NCBI RefSeq assembly: GCF_030908245.1
Contig: NZ_JAVFJJ010000007.1
Span: 124,001 to 188,000 of the forward strand
DNA: 64,000 nt
Reading direction: 5' to 3'
From: Sinomonas sp. ASV322
GTDB taxonomy: Bacteria; Actinomycetota; Actinomycetes; Actinomycetales; Micrococcaceae
Of the stretch, positions 17,715-26,718 are shown in pieces (the stretch's first letter is position 1; the number at the start of each line of letters is the position of its first letter). Below the pieces are notes generated by a model that did not search any database, was not told the origin of the DNA, and saw nothing but the letters and a program-made list of their open reading frames with translations. The translations under genes were made by a program, and so were the position numbers.

Positions 17715-18916
17715 AGATTGTTCACGTAACCAACGTCATCTCGCCGGACAAGCTGGGCGGGCTCGAGCGCTACGTTCGGGAGCTGGCCGCCGCGCAGGTG
17801 TCCGTGGGGCACGAAGTCGTCATAGCCAGCAAGAGCCTCACGGCATTGGTGCCGCCGAAGGAATTGGGCGAAGACGGCGTGGTCCTTAGAAGGCACTCGA
17901 GCCCGTCGAAGTCGTCGGTGTTATTTGCCCTAATGTACCCTTTCGTGATCTTCGCCGGGGTCCGAAAGATAATGCGCGAAGAGGTCAAGCGGGCTGATCT
18001 GACTGAGGGGCAGACCATTGTCCATGCGCATTTCCCAGTGCCTGCTCTTGCGCTTGCGGTGCTTCGCATTCCGTTCATTTACACGTTTCATGCGCCCGTC
18101 TATCGCGAGATGGTCGGCGAGCGTCAGGGTTCCTATGCTCTCCCCGGAATCGCGGAGCGCGTGGCTGTCTTTGGCATGAAACTCACTGAACGGCTAGTTC
18201 TCAATCGAGCGAGAATGATTCTCACTCTAAGCGACTTCATCGCGGGAGAAGCGCGAGAACTCGGCGTTCCAGCAAAGAAGATCAAAATCATTCCAGGCGG
18301 CCTGGACGAGGTGCGCTTTGCGTTGGGCCTGACCGGGGTCTCGGCGAGTGCGGTCTCCACCCCGTCCGGTCCTCGCTTGTTCGCCGCGCGCAGGTTTGTC
18401 GAGCGGACAGGTGTGGAGCAGCTTGTTGAGGCCATGGCGGCCGTTCGCGATGTCATTCCCGGTGTGACGCTTCGGTTGGCCGGCTCTGGCCCGCGTGAGG
18501 CGCAAGTGCGGGCGCTCGTCGAGAAGTTCGACCTCGAAAAAGTTGTGCAGCTACTGGGCAGGATCCCCGACGATCAACTCGTGTTGGAGTACAAGGACGC
18601 GACGCTGACAGTCACGCCCACCTTGTATCTTGAAGGCTTCGGGCTCTCCACCGCCGAGTCGCTCTCCGTTGGTACGCCGGCTCTGGTGACTCCTGTCGGC
18701 GCCAATCCGGAACTGGTGGCAGAACTTTCCCCCTCACTAGTGGCGGATGGAACCAGTGCCGCCGACCTCTCCCGCGCCCTCATTCGACTGCTTGGTGATT
18801 CCGGTTACCTCGAAGAGCTGCGCGGTCGGCTTCAATCCGGGTTCGCGAGTAGGTGGGGCTGGTCGAATGTCGTGAGGCAGATCACAGAGGTCTACTGGGG
18901 CCTCGGAGGGATATGA
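17711..18916 (+). CDS. Glycosyltransferase family 4 (GT-B)
   Basis: A 401-residue glycosyltransferase with the classic N-terminus MKIVHVTNVISPDKLGGLER. The acceptor domain has IVHAHFPVPALALAV and IYTFHAPVYREMVGER. The donor domain has GPRLFAARRFVERTGVEQLV, LRLAGSGPREAQVRAL and the E-x7-E motif LYLEGFGLSTAESLSVGTP. It overlaps the polymerase stop by 4 bp. A hexosyl- or mannosyltransferase role is typical of the family; donor and acceptor cannot be told from sequence. Confidence 0.92.
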   Translation: MKIVHVTNVISPDKLGGLERYVRELAAAQVSVGHEVVIASKSLTALVPPKELGEDGVVLRRHSSPSKSSVLFALMYPFVIFAGVRKIMREEVKRADLTEGQTIVHAHFPVPALALAVLRIPFIYTFHAPVYREMVGERQGSYALPGIAERVAVFGMKLTERLVLNRARMILTLSDFIAGEARELGVPAKKIKIIPGGLDEVRFALGLTGVSASAVSTPSGPRLFAARRFVERTGVEQLVEAMAAVRDVIPGVTLRLAGSGPREAQVRALVEKFDLEKVVQLLGRIPDDQLVLEYKDATLTVTPTLYLEGFGLSTAESLSVGTPALVTPVGANPELVAELSPSLVADGTSAADLSRALIRLLGDSGYLEELRGRLQSGFASRWGWSNVVRQITEVYWGLGGI

Positions 18917-18919
18917 ATC

Positions 18920-20707
18920 ATGGCCCGTCGCTTTCGATTGCCCCGGCGGTGGAGACTGCCTGTCTTCGCAGTTGCGGTCCTCGCCGTGCTTGGTTGCGGG
19001 ATCTGGCTTGGTGTTCGTGCCTATCTGGCTCAGCACGAGATGGCGGATGCCGAAAGGCTGGCCCGTGAGGTGCAGCAGGACATCGTCTCCGGCCGACCAG
19101 CCGAGTCTCGAGCAGCGGCGGCCCAGCTTGTCGCTCGCGTTGATGCGGCCAAGGCATATACGAGTGATCCCGTTTGGCGCGCCGCCGGCTTGATTCCTTG
19201 GGTGGGCGGCAACTTTTCGATCCCCACTCGCCTGGCCGAGGTTCTCTCCGACGTAGCTCATGGCGCCGTCGAGCCCGCAAGCTCGGCCGCGGCCGACTTC
19301 GATCTATCCAAGCTGAAGCCCGTCAATGGAGGCGTGGATCTGAAGGAGCTTGCGACTACGCAGACGGTCGTCGATCGTGTTGATTCGGTGTTGCGCAAAG
19401 CGCACGACGACGTGGCGCAGATTCGATCAGGCCTTGGGGTTATCGCTCCGCTTAGCGACGGAGTCGAACGGTTGACAGCCGAGCTGTCCAAGGTCAGCAA
19501 TCAAGTGGAGGGTGCGAACCGGGCGCTTCAGCTATTGCCCCCGATGCTCGGCAATGATGGTGCACGAAACTACCTCATCCTCTTCCTCAACAACGCAGAG
19601 CTGCGCAGCACAGGAGGGATTCCGGGATCCGTGGCCCTGATCCACGTCGATCATGGCCATATCTCCCTGGCCCAGCAAACGGAGGCCAAAGGGTTTCCCG
19701 CCTTTGCAAAGTCCGTTCTCCCGCTGGCGCCGCAGACGGAGGGCCTATACGGGTCGATTACCGGGCGGTACTTCCAAGACGTGAACCTCACACCGCAGTT
19801 CGACGTCTCGGCGCGCGTGGCGGCTGAGATGTGGCGGCAGAAATATGGCACCACCGTGGATGGCGTGTTCTCCCTCGATCCCGTCGCGCTCAGTTTCGTG
19901 CTCAAGGCCACGGGGCCGGTGATGCTGCCTACGGGGGGATGGCTGGACAGTGAGAACGCCATTCGAGCGCTTCTCAGTGACGCCTATGCTCACTTTGACT
20001 CTGTTGCCGATAAGGACGGATTTTTTGCGTCAGTTGCGGCAGCGGTCTTCGCCAAGGTCGTGAGCGGGGGGTTCGACCCCAAGGCGATGGCCGCCCAGCT
20101 AGGTGCCGCCTCTGCAGAGCGGCGTGTTCTGGCGTGGAGCTCCCGCCTCGCCGAACAAGAGGTCTTTGAGGCCGCCGGGATTTCGGGAGATATCTCCGCC
20201 CGGGGAACGCCGAATGGGGGCCTGCGCGTGTACCTCAACGACGCCACCGGCGCCAAAATGGACTACTACCTTCGCGTGTCATACAGGGTCGGCGGTGTCG
20301 CGTGTCGAGCGGACGGGCGGCCCAACTGGGAGATAGAGGTCACGTTCAAGAACGAAGCCCCGGCGGATGCGGCACACTCGCTGCCTGAGTACGTCACCGG
20401 AGGCGGCTTGTACGGAGTCCCCCCCGGTGACATGAAAACGCAGGTCAATGCGTATGCGCTCCCGGGATCCGTCTATTTGGGGGCCCAGCGAGACGGCGCG
20501 CATATCGATCTGCACACCGACATGGATGCTGGATATGCAGTGGCGCAGACCGATCTCATTTTGGCTCCCGGCCAGTCATCGGTGCTCCGGTTCCAGTTTC
20601 TTGGACCCGCGGGTGCCAAGGTGGATCCTCCACTCGTCGTGACACCTACAGTTAACACAATAACAACTTCTCCTTTACCACTTTCCTGTGACGACAAGTT
20701 AGGCTAG
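18920..20707 (+). CDS. DUF4012 domain-containing membrane-anchored protein
   Basis: A 595-residue protein with a short basic N-terminus, a signal-anchor helix (about residues 13-33) and a long extracytoplasmic part. The DUF4012 core is marked by NYLILFLNNAELRSTGG near residues 213-229, followed by DQ/DGVFSLDPVALSFVLKATG. DUF4012 proteins recur in actinobacterial polysaccharide loci and resemble LCP-associated extracellular proteins, but their function is not established. The gene starts 3 bp after the glycosyltransferase stop, with GGAGGG upstream. An ATG 7 bp upstream (18913) is out of frame. Confidence 0.88.
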   Translation: MARRFRLPRRWRLPVFAVAVLAVLGCGIWLGVRAYLAQHEMADAERLAREVQQDIVSGRPAESRAAAAQLVARVDAAKAYTSDPVWRAAGLIPWVGGNFSIPTRLAEVLSDVAHGAVEPASSAAADFDLSKLKPVNGGVDLKELATTQTVVDRVDSVLRKAHDDVAQIRSGLGVIAPLSDGVERLTAELSKVSNQVEGANRALQLLPPMLGNDGARNYLILFLNNAELRSTGGIPGSVALIHVDHGHISLAQQTEAKGFPAFAKSVLPLAPQTEGLYGSITGRYFQDVNLTPQFDVSARVAAEMWRQKYGTTVDGVFSLDPVALSFVLKATGPVMLPTGGWLDSENAIRALLSDAYAHFDSVADKDGFFASVAAAVFAKVVSGGFDPKAMAAQLGAASAERRVLAWSSRLAEQEVFEAAGISGDISARGTPNGGLRVYLNDATGAKMDYYLRVSYRVGGVACRADGRPNWEIEVTFKNEAPADAAHSLPEYVTGGGLYGVPPGDMKTQVNAYALPGSVYLGAQRDGAHIDLHTDMDAGYAVAQTDLILAPGQSSVLRFQFLGPAGAKVDPPLVVTPTVNTITTSPLPLSCDDKLG

Positions 20708-20786
20708 GCTCCAGTCTGGTTGTACATGTCGAACCTCGGCCTCGATCCGACATCCATCTCTCGCTATAGAACTGGGGATATAGCTC

Positions 20787-21341
20787 ATGAAAAAACTCCT
20801 CGCCGCCCTCTCCCTCGCACTTCTGACTCTTGTTGCCGTCCCGACGGTCGCCACAGCTGCTGGTTATGTGCCAAGCGGCAATGTCTCGGTGTCGGGAACC
20901 CCGACTCCGGGCGGCACCACCGCCGTTGGCTTTTCGGCAGGTTCCTTCACTTCGGGTGAAACCGTCACATACTCGGTGAGCGGCAACACGACTGCAACGC
21001 TTTCCGCCGTCAAGGCCGCGATCCTGACGACCTTCAGCAAGCCGGCCGCGGCAGACGGTTCCGCTTCCGTGAACGTAGCGCTGCCCTCGAATGCGTCCGG
21101 TACCTACACGCTGACCGCCACCGGCCAGACCTCGGGGAACGTCGGCACGGCGTCTCTGACGGTTGTTCCTCAGAACGCCCAGGGCAATCAGAACCAGAAC
21201 GGCCAGGGGTCTGCAAGCCTCGCCAACACGGGCGCGACTATGCCGATTCTGCTCGTGTGGATCGGTGCCGGGGCACTCCTTCTCGGTGCAGCGATCGTCG
21301 GCACGCTGATGTTTGTCCGGAGGCAGAAGCGCAACGCGTAA
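20787..21341 (+). CDS. LANTG cell-wall-anchored surface protein (sortase E substrate)
   Basis: A 184-residue exported protein. It has a signal peptide (MKKLLAALSLALLTLVAVPTVATA-A), a roughly 100-residue Thr/Ser/Gly-rich Ig-like domain (SGNVSVSGTPTPGGTTAVGF and TYTLTATGQTSGN), an Asn/Gln linker (NQNQNGQGS) and a complete sorting signal: LANTG at residues 145-149, a hydrophobic helix (about 153-176) and the basic tail RRQKRNA. LAxTG is the class E sortase motif, and a class E sortase lies at 4.2 kb. There is a GGGGA Shine-Dalgarno and a possible -10 TATAGA in the 79-bp gap before the gene, suggesting its own promoter. Confidence 0.9.
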   Translation: MKKLLAALSLALLTLVAVPTVATAAGYVPSGNVSVSGTPTPGGTTAVGFSAGSFTSGETVTYSVSGNTTATLSAVKAAILTTFSKPAAADGSASVNVALPSNASGTYTLTATGQTSGNVGTASLTVVPQNAQGNQNQNGQGSASLANTGATMPILLVWIGAGALLLGAAIVGTLMFVRRQKRNA

Positions 21342-21374
21342 TGCATTTCCCCTCCCGTTGAGGAGATTTGTTCC

Positions 21375-21416
21375 GGATGCCGCCTGCTTGTCCTTGAGGG
21401 CAAGCAGGCGGCATCC
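21375..21416 (+). terminator. Strong hairpin terminator at the end of the polysaccharide locus
   Basis: A perfect 16-bp inverted repeat (arms 21375-21390 and 21401-21416, 10-nt loop) lies 33 bp after the LANTG gene and is followed by the T-rich stretch GTTGTTATT. It separates the locus from the convergent oxidoreductase gene and probably stops transcription from the left; the symmetry could allow action in both directions. Confidence 0.85.
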
Positions 21417-21477
21417 GTTGTTATTGGACCGTTATTACAGAACGGTCATTTTGCTAATGTCCACGCGGTCCTTGACC

Positions 21478-22236
21478 TCAGCACCCGTCCGGACCGCACG
21501 CCTCGCCGTTGAGTTCGTCGGAGGCGTCTGTCGGATTCGCGGGGGAGTTGACCATGACGAGAGGATTCGACTCGCGCCACGCCGTGTCGAGCGCGCGGGC
21601 GAACAGTTCGGCCGGCTGAGCGCCCGAAACTCCGTACTTACTGTCGATCACGAAAAACGGCACACCCTGGATGCCGAGCATCTGGGCTTGGCGGATGTCA
21701 GCGCGCACCGCATCGCGGTACGTCCCGGCGTCGAGCGCGTCGGTGATCTCCGTTTCGGTGAGCCCGGCCGCCGTCCCAATAGCCACGAGCACCTCCCGGC
21801 TCCCGATGTCCTGCCCCTTCTCGAAGTGGGCTGAGAGCAGCGCCTCCTTGACGGCGTCGGCCGTGTTCTTGCCGCCGACGCCGGTCCCAGCGTTCCCCGA
21901 ATCGCGGGCCTTGGCGAGGTGAATGAGCTCGTGGCCTGCGAAGGAATTGGCGACGACGACGCTGCCGAAGTCGTACGCGAGGCCTTCTCCGGCCGCCACC
22001 TCGGCGACGTGCTCGAACATCTGCGAGACGTGCGCAGGCTGCATGCCCTTGCGCTTGCTGAGGTAGTCGAGCTCGGTGCCGTCGTAATGCTCGGGGATGC
22101 TCGGGTCGAGCTGGAAACTGTGCCACGTGACCGTGATCTGGTCCTTGTGCGGGAACTCCGCGAGGGCCGTTTCGAAGCGGCGCTTGCCGATGTAGCACCA
22201 GGGGCAGGCGATATCGGACCAGATGTCCACGTTCAT
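21478..22236 (-). CDS. DsbA family (FrnE-like) thioredoxin-fold oxidoreductase
   Basis: A 252-residue cytoplasmic protein (no signal peptide) starting MNVDIWSDIACPWCYIGKRR. The CPWC redox motif at residues 11-14 and the all-helical insert are typical of FrnE/2-hydroxychromene-2-carboxylate isomerase-like DsbA proteins. The cis-proline region is GIQGVPFFVIDSKYGVSGAQ. A second cysteine cluster occurs at the C-terminus (GEACGPDGC). ATG at 22236 gives the family start; an upstream GTG at 22278 is possible, and neither has a clear Shine-Dalgarno. It is divergent from the acyl-CoA dehydrogenase. Confidence 0.9.
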   Translation of the reverse strand: MNVDIWSDIACPWCYIGKRRFETALAEFPHKDQITVTWHSFQLDPSIPEHYDGTELDYLSKRKGMQPAHVSQMFEHVAEVAAGEGLAYDFGSVVVANSFAGHELIHLAKARDSGNAGTGVGGKNTADAVKEALLSAHFEKGQDIGSREVLVAIGTAAGLTETEITDALDAGTYRDAVRADIRQAQMLGIQGVPFFVIDSKYGVSGAQPAELFARALDTAWRESNPLVMVNSPANPTDASDELNGEACGPDGC

Positions 22237-22328
22237 TGAATGTTCAATAGGCACAGTAGCTTCAAGTGATCGCGGCACGGCGGTATTCCCCTCTGTTCCT
22301 GCAGGCCGTCCCGGGACAGACTGTCAAC

Positions 22329-23468
22329 GTGACGTTCGAACTCACGGAAGACCAGCGGGCCCTCGTTGACACGGTACGCGATTTTGCCACGGAACGGCTG
22401 GCCCCCCATGCCCTCGAATGGGACGCGGAGAAGCGTTTCCCCGTGGACGCACTGCGGGAGGCGGGCGAGCTGGGACTGGGCGGCGTGTACGTCTCGGAGG
22501 ACTACGGGGGCGCCGGGCTCCTGCGGGCCGACGCGGCGCTCATCTTCGAGGAACTCGCCAAGGCAGATCCGACGATCGCCGCGTACATCTCGATCCACAA
22601 CATGATCGTGTGGATGGTCGATTCGTTCGGCACCGAGTCACAGCGGGCCGAATGGGTTCCGCGGCTCGCGTCGCTGGAGGCCCTCGGAAGCTATTGCCTC
22701 ACCGAGCCGGGCGCGGGATCGGACGCGGCAGCGCTCACCTCGCGGGCGACGCTCGACGGCGACCATTACGTCCTCAACGGGGTCAAGCAGTTCATCTCGG
22801 GGGCGGGTTATTCCTCGCTGTATGTCGTCATGGCGCGCACGGCCGAGGGCGGAAGCCGCGGCATTACGGCCTTCCTCGTGCCCGGGGACGCGCCCGGCCT
22901 CTCCTTCGGGAGCAACGAGAAGAAGATGGGCTGGAACGCGCAGCCGACAGGCCAGGTCGTCTTCAGGAACGTCCGCGTTCCCGTCTCGAACCGCCTCGGG
23001 GACGAGGGCATGGGGTTCGGCATCGCGATGAAGGGGCTCAACGGCGGGCGCATCAATATCGGTGCGTGCTCCCTCGGCGGCGGTCAGGCCGCGCTCGACA
23101 AGACGGTCGCGTACCTCAAGGAACGGACGGCATTCGGCGGGCGACTCGCGGACAAGGAAGCGCTCGTGTTCGAGCTCGCCGACATGGACATGAAGCTCGA
23201 GGCCGCCCGCAGCCTCCTCATGCGCGCGGCCGACGCGCTCGACCGGAACGCCCCCGATGCCGTACGCCTCTGCGCGATGGCGAAGCGCGTGGCCACCGAC
23301 GCCGGATTCGAGGTCGCCAACCAGGCGATCCAGCTCCATGGTGGGTACGGCTATCTGCATGAGTACGGCATCGAGAAGATCGCGCGCGACCTTCGAGTGC
23401 ACCAGATCCTCGAGGGCACGAATGAGATCATGCGCCTCATCGTGGGGCGGATGCTCGTGGGGGACTAG
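22329..23468 (+). CDS. Acyl-CoA dehydrogenase (isobutyryl-CoA dehydrogenase-like)
   Basis: A 379-residue FAD flavoprotein. GTG at 22329 gives the family start VTFELTEDQRALVDTVRDFA; the open frame further upstream is not conserved-looking. Signature 1 is CLTEPGAGSDAAAL. The C-terminal signature GYLHEYGIEKIARDLRVHQ runs into ILEGTNEIMR, whose Glu is at the catalytic-base position of short/branched-chain enzymes. The helix YISIHNMIVWMVDSFG recalls ACAD8 (isobutyryl-CoA dehydrogenase) of valine breakdown. Chain-length preference is inference. Confidence 0.9.
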   Translation: MTFELTEDQRALVDTVRDFATERLAPHALEWDAEKRFPVDALREAGELGLGGVYVSEDYGGAGLLRADAALIFEELAKADPTIAAYISIHNMIVWMVDSFGTESQRAEWVPRLASLEALGSYCLTEPGAGSDAAALTSRATLDGDHYVLNGVKQFISGAGYSSLYVVMARTAEGGSRGITAFLVPGDAPGLSFGSNEKKMGWNAQPTGQVVFRNVRVPVSNRLGDEGMGFGIAMKGLNGGRINIGACSLGGGQAALDKTVAYLKERTAFGGRLADKEALVFELADMDMKLEAARSLLMRAADALDRNAPDAVRLCAMAKRVATDAGFEVANQAIQLHGGYGYLHEYGIEKIARDLRVHQILEGTNEIMRLIVGRMLVGD

Positions 23469-23600
23469 ATGCCTCATCGCCAGATGTCCTCCGCGTAGGC
23501 CTCATCAGAATTCGAGTACCGGCAAGTATGGCGGGCGGCCGATGCGGCATGCGAGCGTATGTGCACCGGCGTGGAAATCGAACATTCGAATGGGGGCATC

Positions 23601-24749
23601 ATGGGAAGACCGCTGGATTGGGGCTCCGGGGATCAGTTCCGGGAGTATGACTTGCCCATCCAGATTCGCGGGCTGCGGATGCCGCGCTGGGCGGGAGTGT
23701 CCCTCGGCGTGGGCCTTCTGGTGGTCGCTGTCGCAGCCATTGCTGGCTCGATCCTCGTCAACGAGCGCGACAGCACGATCATCGCGGCCTGGGCCGAGGC
23801 GCTCATCTTCGTGGGGGCGATCACGGCAGCGATCGTCGGCGCACTCCTCCTCTGGCGCGCTGGCGAGTGGGTGACGCTCACCCGAGAGGCTGCGATCGTT
23901 ACGAAGGCGTTCCGCGCTCAAGACGGCGTGGACCGCACGCAACTTGAAGACTTCCACGCCTATCTTCACGAGTACGCCGCGCGCGGGGGAGTCCAGTGCA
24001 GGATGGTGCCGACCTTCACCGTCAGGGAGTGGGACGGACAGCTCCGAGACTTGCCGCTGACGTTCTTGGCCTACTGGAACCCCGCCGGGGGCACGGAAGC
24101 GCCGCTGCCGCCGCGCGCTGCGTACATCGAGGCGTGGGCGCGCACGGCCAGCAGCCCGTACTCGAGAACTGTGCTCGCAGGCAATGTGCCGTACGCGCTA
24201 GCTATGCACCGGAACTTCGCGCGTTTCGGCCTTCAGCGCCGCGCGCGCCTTGCAGCCGTCCTTATCCCACTGATCTCGATCGGGCTCGGCTTGGTGCTCG
24301 GCTTCGGGCTTGGCCCCGCCTCAAGAGTCCTTGGCGGGCACCACAGCTTCGACGCCCAGACGAACCGTACCGGCATCCGCGACTTGGACGACAAGCTCAA
24401 TCCTGCCATGACCGGATACGAGTGGCGTGCGCGGCAGACCGCACCTGACACGAGGGATTTCACCTTCTTCCCTACCCTCCGGTCACTGCCGTCCGCGCCC
24501 TTTACGGTCCACTACTTCATTCGCGACCCCGCGCAGCGCGGCGCCGACCTCAGCGTTCCGGAACAGAAGTACGGCCGGATCGTCTCGCAAGGGATCATCT
24601 CTGTAAAGAACCCCACGATCGAGTTCGCGCTGGACCACGACGATACGGTCTTCTCATTCGAGATTTACGTCACCGACGACCATGGCCACACCACCTTCAA
24701 CTCCGACCTCTATAGGAACATCGCTGGGAACCCTACGCCGCCGTCCTGA
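23601..24749 (+). CDS. Hypothetical three-helix membrane protein
   Basis: A 382-residue protein I do not recognise. ATG at 23601 follows a GGGGG stretch; an ATG at 23559 in frame is the alternative. Two adjacent transmembrane helices lie at about residues 30-53 and 60-86, a third near 214-236 (VLIPLISIGLGLVLGFGLG). About 130 soluble residues lie between helices 2 and 3, and about 145 follow helix 3. The middle segment (LEDFHAYLHEYAARGGVQCR) looks cytoplasmic. Composition resembles the neighbours, so recent transfer is not indicated. It is convergent with aceB. Confidence 0.75.
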   Translation: MGRPLDWGSGDQFREYDLPIQIRGLRMPRWAGVSLGVGLLVVAVAAIAGSILVNERDSTIIAAWAEALIFVGAITAAIVGALLLWRAGEWVTLTREAAIVTKAFRAQDGVDRTQLEDFHAYLHEYAARGGVQCRMVPTFTVREWDGQLRDLPLTFLAYWNPAGGTEAPLPPRAAYIEAWARTASSPYSRTVLAGNVPYALAMHRNFARFGLQRRARLAAVLIPLISIGLGLVLGFGLGPASRVLGGHHSFDAQTNRTGIRDLDDKLNPAMTGYEWRARQTAPDTRDFTFFPTLRSLPSAPFTVHYFIRDPAQRGADLSVPEQKYGRIVSQGIISVKNPTIEFALDHDDTVFSFEIYVTDDHGHTTFNSDLYRNIAGNPTPPS

Positions 24750-24781
24750 GGCAAGCGGCTCGCTGAGGGTGCAAGCACGCC

Positions 24782-24824
24782 GAGGGGCCGGACCGCGCAG
24801 CACCACTACGCGGCCCGACCCCTC
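24782..24824. terminator. Hairpin between convergent genes
   Basis: Arms 24782-24797 and 24809-24824 form a 16-bp GC-rich stem with two mismatches and an 11-nt loop. It sits between the membrane protein (ending 24749) and aceB (ending 24954 on the other strand), consistent with a factor-independent terminator for the rightward gene, although the downstream T-run is weak. The rest of the 204-bp gap shows nothing else. Confidence 0.5.
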
Positions 24825-24953
24825 AACTCTGTTCCCGATCGCCTGCCCCCGGCCTTCGGGGCGCGTGTTGCGATTCCGCGTGCCGGCGTCGGGAAGTGTT
24901 GGCCGTCACCCGCGGGAAGTTCCGGGTGGGTGGGCGGGAGAGACGAGCGCGGC

Positions 24954-26639
24954 TCAGGCCGCCGACATCGCCCGCTCGGGCTCGGGCAGCCCCGCCTCGT
25001 ACTCGTCCTCCTTGCCTGCGTCCTCGCACAGGTACCGCGCGTAGGCCGGGAGGGTCAGGAACGTCGGGAACTCTGGCGCGAGGGCGACCTCCTCGAAGAT
25101 CTCGTGGGCGTCGCGGAATCGGTCGCCGTCGAAGCGCTCGAGCTTCGCGAACTCCTCCTCGAACAGCTCCTTGACCCATTCGCGGGTGATCACCTCGCCG
25201 TGGTCCGTGATCGCGTGCGAGTAGATCCACTGCCAGATCTGCGAGCGGGAGATCTCCGCCGTCGCGGCATCTTCCATGAGGTTGTGGATCGCGACGGCGC
25301 CGCTGCCCCGGAGCCACGCCTCGATGTAGCGGACGCCGACCTCGATGTTGTTCCGGATGCCGGTCTCCGTGATGGTCCCGGCGCAGGAGCCGACGTCGAT
25401 GAGGGCGCGGTCGTCCGGCACCACGTCGTCGCGGAGCCGGTCGAGCTGGTTCGGCCGATCGCCGAGCACCGAGTCGAACACTTCGCGCGCCACGGGCACG
25501 AGGTCAGGGTGCGCGACCCACGAGCCGTCGAAGCCGTCGTTGGCCTCGCGCGTCTTGTCCGCCCGGACCTTCTCGAACGCGATCGCGTTGGCCTCCGCAT
25601 CCTTCCGGTTCGGCACGAACGCGGCCATGCCGCCGATCGCCATCGCGCCGCGGCGGTGGCACGCCCGCACGAGCTGCTCGGTGTACGCCCGCATGAACGG
25701 CTGCGTCATCGTCACCTGGCCGCGGTCCGGGAGCACGAAGCGCGGGCCCCGGGTCCGGAAGTTCTTGATGACGGAGAAGATGTAGTCCCACCGTCCGGCG
25801 TTGAGGCCGGACGCGTGCTCGCGCAGCTCGTACAGGATCTCCTCCATCTCGAACGCTGCCGTGATGGTCTCGATGAGCACGGTCGCCCGGATGGTCCCCT
25901 GCGGGATGCCGAGGAGGTCCTGGGCGAGCACGAACACGTCGTTCCACAGTCGCGCCTCGAGGTGGTTCTCGATCTTCGGCAGGTAGAAGTAAGGGCCTTT
26001 GCCGGCCGCGATGAGGCGCGCCGCGTTGTGGTAGAAGAACAGGCCGAAGTCCACGACTCCGCCCGCGATCGGCTTGCCGTCGATGAGCATGTTCTTCTCC
26101 GGCAGGTGCCACGCGCGGGGACGGACGACGACGGTCGGCCGCTCCTCGGCGGGGCGGAGCCGGTACTCCTTGCCTTCGGGCGAGACGAAGTCGATCCGGT
26201 CTGTGAGCGCGTCAATGAGGTTGATCTGGCCCTGGATGGCGTTGCGCCACGACGGCGTAAGCGAATCCTCGAAGTCGGCGAGCCAGACCTTCGCGCCCGA
26301 GTTGAGGGCGTTGATGGTCATCTTCCGCTCGACGGGCCCCGTGATCTCCACGCGGCGGTCCTCGAGGCCGGGCGCCGGGGGAGCGACGCGCCAGCTCGAG
26401 TCGTTGCGGATCCACGCCGTCTCGGGCAGGAACCGCGGGTCCTGGCCCTTGCGGATCGCGGCGCGGCGCTCGTGGCGGGCCTCGAGCAGCTCCTGACGGC
26501 GTTCGGCGGTGGCGCGGTGGAGCTTGGCCACGAACTCGAGGGCGCCTGAGGTCAGGACCTCGTGCTGGCGGGCCAGCGGCTGCGCGGTGAGGGTGATGCC
26601 GTTGATGGTAAATCCGTCAGAGCTGGTGAAGGTGTTCAT
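24954..26639 (-). CDS. aceB: Malate synthase A
   Basis: A 561-residue TIM-barrel enzyme condensing glyoxylate with acetyl-CoA to malate in the glyoxylate shunt. Length and motifs match the A isoform: [20 protein letters not shown], then [15 protein letters not shown], then [17 protein letters not shown], then the metal-site region [20 protein letters not shown] with [12 protein letters not shown], and the late [13 protein letters not shown]. It lies 79 bp downstream of aceA on the same strand, so it is probably expressed with aceA and controlled by the neighbouring RamB-like regulator. Confidence 0.96.
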   Translation of the reverse strand: MNTFTSSDGFTINGITLTAQPLARQHEVLTSGALEFVAKLHRATAERRQELLEARHERRAAIRKGQDPRFLPETAWIRNDSSWRVAPPAPGLEDRRVEITGPVERKMTINALNSGAKVWLADFEDSLTPSWRNAIQGQINLIDALTDRIDFVSPEGKEYRLRPAEERPTVVVRPRAWHLPEKNMLIDGKPIAGGVVDFGLFFYHNAARLIAAGKGPYFYLPKIENHLEARLWNDVFVLAQDLLGIPQGTIRATVLIETITAAFEMEEILYELREHASGLNAGRWDYIFSVIKNFRTRGPRFVLPDRGQVTMTQPFMRAYTEQLVRACHRRGAMAIGGMAAFVPNRKDAEANAIAFEKVRADKTREANDGFDGSWVAHPDLVPVAREVFDSVLGDRPNQLDRLRDDVVPDDRALIDVGSCAGTITETGIRNNIEVGVRYIEAWLRGSGAVAIHNLMEDAATAEISRSQIWQWIYSHAITDHGEVITREWVKELFEEEFAKLERFDGDRFRDAHEIFEEVALAPEFPTFLTLPAYARYLCEDAGKEDEYEAGLPEPERAMSAA

Positions 26640-26718
26640 GAGAGGTCTCCTGGAATGCGTGAAGTACGACGGCGGGTGAGAACTCGCGCGCGAGCCCCAC
26701 CCGCCGTAGTCCGTTCTG

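Noticed and set aside
23601-24749. Defence-type TIR/SAVED or toxin gene for the unknown membrane protein
   Set aside because: No catalytic motif, partner gene or composition shift supports this; it remains an unassigned membrane protein.
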